From: Schoenoplectus triqueter
Lineage: Eukaryota > Streptophyta > Magnoliopsida > Poales > Cyperaceae
Direction of reading: 5' to 3'
DNA length: 59,327 bases
Assembly: GCA_964058805.1 (NCBI GenBank)
Contig: CAXKVV010002145.1
Coordinates: forward strand, 1 to 59,327
The position numbers were made by a program, and so were the translations under genes. Every line of letters begins with the position of its first letter. Position 1 is the stretch's first letter. The notes under the pieces are model-generated. The model was not told where the DNA came from, did not search any database, and saw only the letters and a program-made list of their open reading frames with translations. This document shows positions 53,061-59,327 of this stretch, one piece after another.

Positions 53061-53450
53061 GAGCACATGCAGGATTTTAATCAGAAGGGTAATTATCGGA
53101 TTATAATGATTTATTAGGTTTAAACTCATTAATTAATCGGATACTAAATAAAAAATTGATAATTTAATATATATACTTACTTAATAATATTTTATATATT
53201 AAAATAACAACAAAATAAATCTCAAAGTAATAAATAATTAAGTTGATGAAGAAAGTTTTCTTTTACGAAACTTTATATTTTAACATTTTTATATAATTAT
53301 TTCAGCACGATATTAATTTTTTTTTTCAATAAAAATAATTTAAGAAAGGGCAAAAAAAAATTCTAAGAGGATAAATTATTAAAAATATTATCGAAAAATA
53401 TTATTTTTCAAAATAAGAGGAGCTATCCTCCGAATACACGATCGCCCCTG
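53061..53450. mobile_element. hAT-like MITE, CAGGGGCGGAT family, left tip lost
   Basis: Interior closely matches 30949-31371 (ATGCAGGATTTT, TACTAAATAAAAAATTGATA, CGAAACTTTATATTTT) and it ends GATCGCCCCTG. An 11-bp near-direct repeat, TTGGTAAGTAT at 53050 and TTGGCAAGTAT at 53451, abuts both ends and may contain the target duplication. Confidence 0.75.
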
Positions 53451-53896
53451 TTGGCAAGTATGGTAAATTCTGATTCCAGAAACAACGGATATTCAACATT
53501 TACCTCGAGCAGTCAAAACCATACAGATTGTAATAAAAATATCATACTGAATACAAAAAGGAAACCCTTCAATATCTTATAAGACGGTCTTTGTAGCCTA
53601 TAACACTGAAAGTGGAATGGAACGACGAAATCTTCATATAACCTTGTCGATAGGACATACAAGTTACCATCATTCTAGAGACATGAATACTCTGTAAATA
53701 TAACATGAGATCAAACAATCTAATGTCCGGTTTACTAAAGAAATAGAAGCAAAAATATAAGGGCTGAGCTACACCCAAAATTCACACATCAAAAACAGCA
53801 AGTTATCAGACACTATATAACTAAACATAACTCTAAACAACAAAACTTTGAATCAACTTAAGAAAAACAAAAAGAAAATATATTTTGTGATAAATA
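53451..53896. other. Intergenic sequence and LeuRS 3' flank
   Basis: No gene seen; the part near 53890 should hold the LeuRS 3'UTR on the minus strand. Confidence 0.5.
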
Positions 53897-56800
53897 CTAC
53901 CCAGCAATAGCCATGTTGGCAGCTCCAATACTGACAAACTCAGACTCTGTCATGAAAACAGCAGCTGGATTTCCTGGCGAGGCCTGTGCAACCAAATGTT
54001 GATGTCTCCCAGCCTTAAGCACATCATTTGGATTTCTTGCATCAAGGATCTCCAGCTGTGCTACTCCCAACTGTCTCTTGATTAACTCATTGTTCTCTAT
54101 CAGCACCTCCATTTCCCCAAAAGGCAGCCTCAAATCAAGTGATTGTGGACCCACCTTCAAGGCCTCATCCTTTTTAAACCTTACAAAAGGCATGGACTCT
54201 TTCTTCATCTTCTTTGGATCAGGATCCCGCTCAATCATCCCCACATTTATTGCTTCATCAATCTCTTCATTGGGTGCGAAGGAACGTGTTTCTACATTAA
54301 ACATCGACCTGAGTATATTCAGGCACTCGGCCTTCCACCCGTCATACAATTCATTGACATATATCAGCCCAACTGATAATTTAGGCGCTGAGGAATCTGA
54401 CACTGCAGCTCCACCTTTTTTCCCTTTTTTTGGACCAGCTTCCTGCTTCTGCAACAACTTTCTCATAAGCACAATTGTATCTTGCAAGTACTTATTTGCC
54501 TTCCGTAGAGTCGGGTCTGTGTTGCCAGCAACAGGCCAACCCGCTTTGATAACAAACCCACTTTTCTTCAGAATATCTGCCCACACATACTCAGCATAGT
54601 GGGGGCAAATGGGGACTATCAATCGTGTCTGAACATCCATGAACTTCATCAACAGATCTCGGTTCATGCCCCCTGCCCCGCATGAGAATCGATATTCATC
54701 CCTGGCAGCTTGCAAATCATAGAAACCAGTTTTCAGCGCCCCTCTAAACATGAATTCTTCATAACTCTTCCCTGTCTCTTTGATGGCAAAATTGATCTCA
54801 TTTGCAAACACACTGTCCGCATATGTGCTTGGTTCACCCCCTCTTAAGGCTGACTCAGCTACCAACACCTCTTCCATCCAAGCAATCTCCTTTGTTAACC
54901 TCAAGACTGCAGAGTTTGCTGTATCAGAAACAAAATTTGCATCATCCATGCCATCCCCTGCATCAGCCAATGCAAATCTAGTTGCATCAGTACTATACTT
55001 TTCTATGGCCTCATGAAGAGTCATGAAGTTACCGGTAGATTTTGACATTTTTTCAGAGTTAAGCATTAAATGCCCATTACACCGGAAGCCTCGCGGCCAG
55101 TGGTGCTCTGGAAGGAGGGCTACATGGTTGTAGATACAGAAAGTAAGGTGATTCTGAATCAAGTCCTTGCCCGAAACCCGCAAATCAAATGGGTACCAGT
55201 ACTCAAACTCCTGCTTCATCTTGGCTAGAAGAGACGAGGGAATATCAGATTCTGGTTCAGGCCCACTGTAGAATATGTAATTCCACACTGCATCAGTCAT
55301 CTGGTCAGGTCTAATCATGCCAGCACCAGACCCATACATGTCGCCATTTTGTAAAATGTGGGCCACAGTGTAGTATGCCATGTAAAGGGTTGAATCAGAA
55401 AGGGACTCAACCAAGAATTGTGGATCCCACGGGATACGGGTACCTAATCCAAAAGATCGTGAACAGGCCCACTGGTTAAGCCAGCTAAGTGTATGCTCAA
55501 ACCCATTTCTGGTTTCCGTCGAAAATGTGTTCATCTTCTGTAGACACTCTTCAGCTAGCTTTCTCCACTCTTCTTCACCATAAGTTATGTACCACTGGTC
55601 TGTTAGCGCCACCACACACTCATCACCTGATCTTGACATAACCTTCTTCTCGGGTTCAGAGTACAACACTGCTAGCCCAGCTTCCAGTAACTGAGCCTTT
55701 ATCAGAGGTTTTGCTTCCTGGACCTTTCTGCCCTTGAACTCCCCAATAATCATTGTACCTTCAGTAAAACCTTTCAGGTACGTAAGCTTCTTTGCCTCAG
55801 CAAGCTTGTCCTTGTCATTTTGGGATTTTATTTGTAAACTGGTACAAACTGTTTCAGCCGACTTGTCGCCAAACTCTGGTATGTTAATTATCGGTATAAC
55901 CTTAAATGGTAGTACCCATTCATCTTTGACGCCATATTTAGCTCTCAGTGCAGGCTTTGAGATCAAATCATGCAAGGCCATGTAATCATCTGGTGAGTCA
56001 CTGGGTACACTGGTCACAATACCAGTACCCTTATCAGTCAAAATAGTCAGCATTGGTAGAGAGTATATCACCTCATTAAATGCCAAGGGAGACTTTAATG
56101 CTAAGCCAATCAAATCATAGCCTGTCAGCTTAACCAGACAACTAGGCTTTTCTGGTACACGTGACAGCTTCTGGTATGCCAAATTCAAGGCTGCTCTCTC
56201 AGTCAAAATGAACACATCAGTATCATTTATCTCATATGCAGCATAATTACCATCAGGTAAGACCCAACAGTTCGTCTGACCATACATGGTCTCAGGCCTT
56301 AGAGTCGCTGCTGCCAGGAAAACCTTCTTCCCCTCCAAGGGTTTCAATTTCTCAGGAAATGGCTGTAATACCTCCATTTTAATTAATACATACTCTTGTG
56401 GCAGCACTCCTTCACCAGAGGCTCTGTCATGGTCAGCACAAGGCTGGCCATCCAAAGGAGAGAAAATTGTGTACCTATTGTCTTTCACTACTTTACCCAG
56501 AGCCATCAATTTGCACATTTGCCACCGGACAAAGGAATCATAGAAAGGGTTTTTGTCAGTAGTGATGAAGGACCTCCGCCAGTCACAACCCAATCCAAAA
56601 GTCTTCAAGTCTTCTTTGCCAAGAGGAGGGAAAAAGCTGAGCCAGTAGTACGGATCCCTGAATTTAGCTATTTCTTCATCAGTCAGGCCGTAGCTCTTCA
56701 TAATCTCCCACTGGTACTTGACCGTACTGGTCTTGGCTGCAGCCTTCGACCGCTTACTTTTGAACTTGTCAGGTTGTGCAGCAGCCGATGCTTCGGTAGA

Positions 56801-57783
56801 ATCTGCAGGTGCATCCAACGCAGTTTCATCCTCTTCTGAAGGGAATTTCGGGGGATTACCTGACATGCAAATGGGTGTTAGTGCAAAGTAGCTGTACCAG
56901 AAATTGAAGGAATATTAAATAGCCTGACATATTTGTGTATACAAGTGCAGAATACTGGTAATGACTGCATTAGACATACCCAATTGCATGCCAGTAACAG
57001 TCATGATCGGAACTTACCGCCACTAAACATGACCTCGTGTAATTAAGTATACAGACTAGTATTAAACTAGGATACATAAGAATAATACATAACAGTCTGC
57101 AAATACCAATATTTTATGGGCACTAATTCTAATGTATTAAAATCCCATAAGGTAATGCTTGAAAACACCATACTGAATATAATCAAGTGTTACCTTACCA
57201 GCTTGTAGGTCAGACTACCAAACCAAAGCTTTATGGCCTGTTCGCTTCCTCCCCACGTCCGGGGAAAAAACTGGGAATTGAACTGATTGTTACTGTTTAT
57301 GTGGGTAAAAAAATTTTGATCTGAGTGAATTTTTTTCCCACCTCTGCGGGAATGGTCTGAACAGGGCCTTAAAGTATATGTCTTATACATAGTGCACAAA
57401 CAACATAGAATGAAATTATGAATAACTGGGGTATTACCAAATTGAGCAATCTCTCTGTCAAGCTTATCTGCAGAAGCTTTAATAGGCATCCCCGTACAGT
57501 GAAATGCAAAGGGCAATAACACATTCCTCCCACACAAACGGTGATATGCAGCTGCAAACTCGAGCTTTGAAAGAGTAAATGCATGACCAAGGTGCAAGAG
57601 ACCATTCATGTATGGGTACGGGAAGTTGCCAAAGAACTTGTCACCCAATTTAGCAGGTACCTGACCCGCCTCTGCCTCAAAAACCTTGTGTTCATCCCAG
57701 TACGTTTGAATTCTATTTTGGACTTTTAGCAAGAGGTCCGTCCTGGTTCTGGGCTTGTCAGCATTTACCTGGTTTGTTGACAT
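53897..57783 (-). CDS. Cytosolic leucyl-tRNA synthetase (LeuRS)
   Basis: Class I aminoacyl-tRNA synthetase that charges tRNA-Leu in the cytosol. Two coding exons, 57783-57438 and 56859-53897, join at GT-AG in phase (QFG|NPPKF) and give 1102 residues, close to plant cytosolic LeuRS. The start is the ATG at 57783 (MSTNQVNADKPRTRTDLLLK), which follows a leader-intron acceptor; no organelle transit peptide is apparent. HIGH-type motif HLGH at 64-67 in FPYPYMNGLLHLGHAFT; KMSKS in SEKMSKSTGN near 717; the editing (CP1) domain lies between, with LRPETMYGQTN and GTGIVTSVPSDSPDD. The C-terminal part has a Lys-rich patch (GPKKGKKGG) and an archaeal/eukaryotic-type end. A leader intron spans 58466-57788 (donor GTACCT, acceptor CCAACCAG). 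The coding intron contains a MITE. Confidence 0.97.
57234..57368. mobile_element. Tourist-type MITE in the LeuRS coding intron
   Basis: Ends TGGCCTGTTC and GAACAGGGCC form an inverted repeat with one mismatch over 135 bases. TTA is duplicated at 57231-57233 and 57369-57371. Same family as the broken copy at 13682-13937. Confidence 0.88.
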
Positions 57784-57787
57784 CTCT

Positions 57788-58466
57788 CTGGTTGGAAGCA
57801 AAAGAAAAAAAAAAAGTGAAATCAAGATTTGTTGATTTATTTTATGAACTTAATAATGGGGAACACAAAAATATAATGAAACAAACTTAGGACACAGGCA
57901 TATTAAATGGTAATTATTCTCACTGTACTGAAATTTGCAACACTGACAAGGAAATAAGCCCTTAAAATATTAACTTAGATAAACATTGCCATCCAAAGAA
58001 TTTCTAAAAAAGTCAACTACTTTCATAGTTTTCTTTAAATTATCTGGGACCAAACCTTAGTTAGAAACTTGTAATTAGTTGTTTATTATTAACAATTGAA
58101 AAGAAAATCCAAATTTAACCCAATTATGGCGAAGATCAGCAACATGAATAGTAATCCATAGATCACTTAATTTGATTTTCGTATGAGAAATCTACACCAA
58201 TAAACTGAGTGCAAATCTGAGACGAGAATATCTCTGTCTAAAGCTAGCGCATCTAAATGACTTCTTTTTTAAAAGAAACAAAAAACAGATGGGATAACAT
58301 TCTAAGAGATCTAGAACAGAGTAAAGAAATGGAAGAGGAAAATAAAATAAAATCCACAGCTCTACACTCAGAAGATGAGTTTAATGTCGTGATGACTCAG
58401 TAGAACAGACAAGATGATGGCAGTATATTCATACATAATAAGTTAATAGGAAGTTCATTTAGGTAC
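57788..58466 (-). other. 5'-UTR leader intron of LeuRS
   Basis: Minus-strand donor CTAG|GTACCT at 58466 and acceptor TTGCTTCCAACCAG at 57788, four bases before the ATG. A T-rich tract precedes the acceptor. No coding signal inside. Confidence 0.7.
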
Positions 58467-58691
58467 CTAGAGAATTGATAGGAGCGCCTGAGGAGGTTGA
58501 AGAGGCGGAGAGACGCCAGAAGGAGAGGAGAGGAGACGGGATTTTGAGATAAAAAGGAAATACATAAGACAGACGAACGGAGGGACAGCGCACAGCACAG
58601 CAGGATCTAGGGTTTTTGAGAGGCCTGCTCTGCTCGATTTGCTTCGGACAATCCTCTATTTACTAGAATCAGCTCTCTCATTTAATTAATA

Positions 58692-58698
58692 TTTATAA
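58692..58698 (-). promoter_or_regulatory. Candidate TATA box of LeuRS
   Basis: TATAAAT on the minus strand, about 225 bases upstream of the leader-intron donor. Confidence 0.45.
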
Positions 58699-59327
58699 TT
58701 ACTGACGAATTTGTCCTCTGGCCCTTGCTATCCTGGTATTCTGCTGTGTGAATGTGTGTTCCTATCTAAAGTATTTCCGTTCTTTATTTTTATTTTATTT
58801 TTTCAATTTTTTTCTTTTTTTTCTTTTGTCTTCCGACAAGGAAATGGATATTGGCAGTTATTAAAATGGTTTGACTATATCATATTAAAATTTCATCACA
58901 TCGTATTAATTAATAAAATTAAATCTAGCAACTATTTTGTAAAATTTTTGAGATATATTCAGGAAATTGTTAAATCATGACAAATAAAGCATGAAATTTT
59001 GTCAATCGGAAGTTTTAAACGTGTATTAATATGTAGAATACATTTTGTACAGGATTTAATTTTTTCGATGCAGCATAATAGACTGATCTGAGAGTAGGTT
59101 GTGTTCTTGATTGAGAAGCGATTCAAACATAGAATTTACTATTCTGAACAGTACCGATTAGCTTCTACTCTGCTAACCCAATGAAACTATAGTTTTAGCG
59201 AATGTTCTCATTTTCTAATGAGAGGGAAATAAGGAAGAAAACTTAATATTAATTTTTGTATTCATTTTTTCTCAGCTTCCTTAGGAGAAGAAACGGAGAA
59301 GAAACGGAGAAGAAAAGAAAATCACCT
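58699..59327. other. Intergenic sequence at right edge
   Basis: LeuRS upstream region, then AT-rich DNA. GAAACGGAGAAGAAACGGAG close to the edge is a short direct repeat. No gene recognised. Confidence 0.5.

Noticed and set aside
54078..54599. Open frames opposite LeuRS
   Set aside because: Antisense by-products of a long conserved coding exon.

Overview
The window is nuclear DNA of a flowering plant. It has GT-AG introns, a polyubiquitin gene with a leader intron, plant-only families (a calcium-dependent protein kinase, a CC-NBS-LRR resistance gene, a ZIFL transporter, SKP1-like genes) and many short non-autonomous DNA transposons in AT-rich intergenic sequence. I cannot place it to species or decide firmly between monocot and eudicot.

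Layout. 1-2581 (-): 5' three quarters of a CDPK gene, cut by the left edge. 4077-6308 (-): decayed TBL2-type WD40 gene whose intron holds two adjacent fold-back elements. 9259-11468 (+): polyubiquitin gene with six repeats. 16997-19201 (+): four-exon gene for a 226-residue plant protein of unknown function. 22420-22923 (+) and 23818-24297 (-): two intronless SKP1-like genes, tail to tail. 28028-29503 (-): decayed phosphopantetheinyl transferase gene with a nested transposon pair directly upstream of its first recognisable exon. 30.9-39.7 kb: gene desert with MITEs. 40002-45852 (+): seventeen-exon ZIFL-type MFS transporter. 48150-52351 (-): CC-NBS-LRR gene split by a 1511-bp element. 53897-57783 (-): cytosolic leucyl-tRNA synthetase with a leader intron.

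The genes do not form a pathway; they are independent, mostly housekeeping or signalling genes. The main interest is the transposons. At least six elements have hAT-like traits: 8-bp target duplications in several, TAG/CAG termini, and interiors packed with one short motif (TTCGAA, GGGTCG, GGACCG or CGATACGT). Three have TTA target duplications or family resemblance typical of PIF/Harbinger. Several are long palindromes. One element with TIR GGGTCCGTTTGGCA sits in the LRR exon of the resistance gene. Removing it with one 3-bp ATA duplication restores an open frame of 895 codons. Its ends also carry GT and AG dinucleotides placed so that splicing it out would keep the frame.

Exon boundaries were set by eye from splice dinucleotides, phase and family knowledge. 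No homology search was run.
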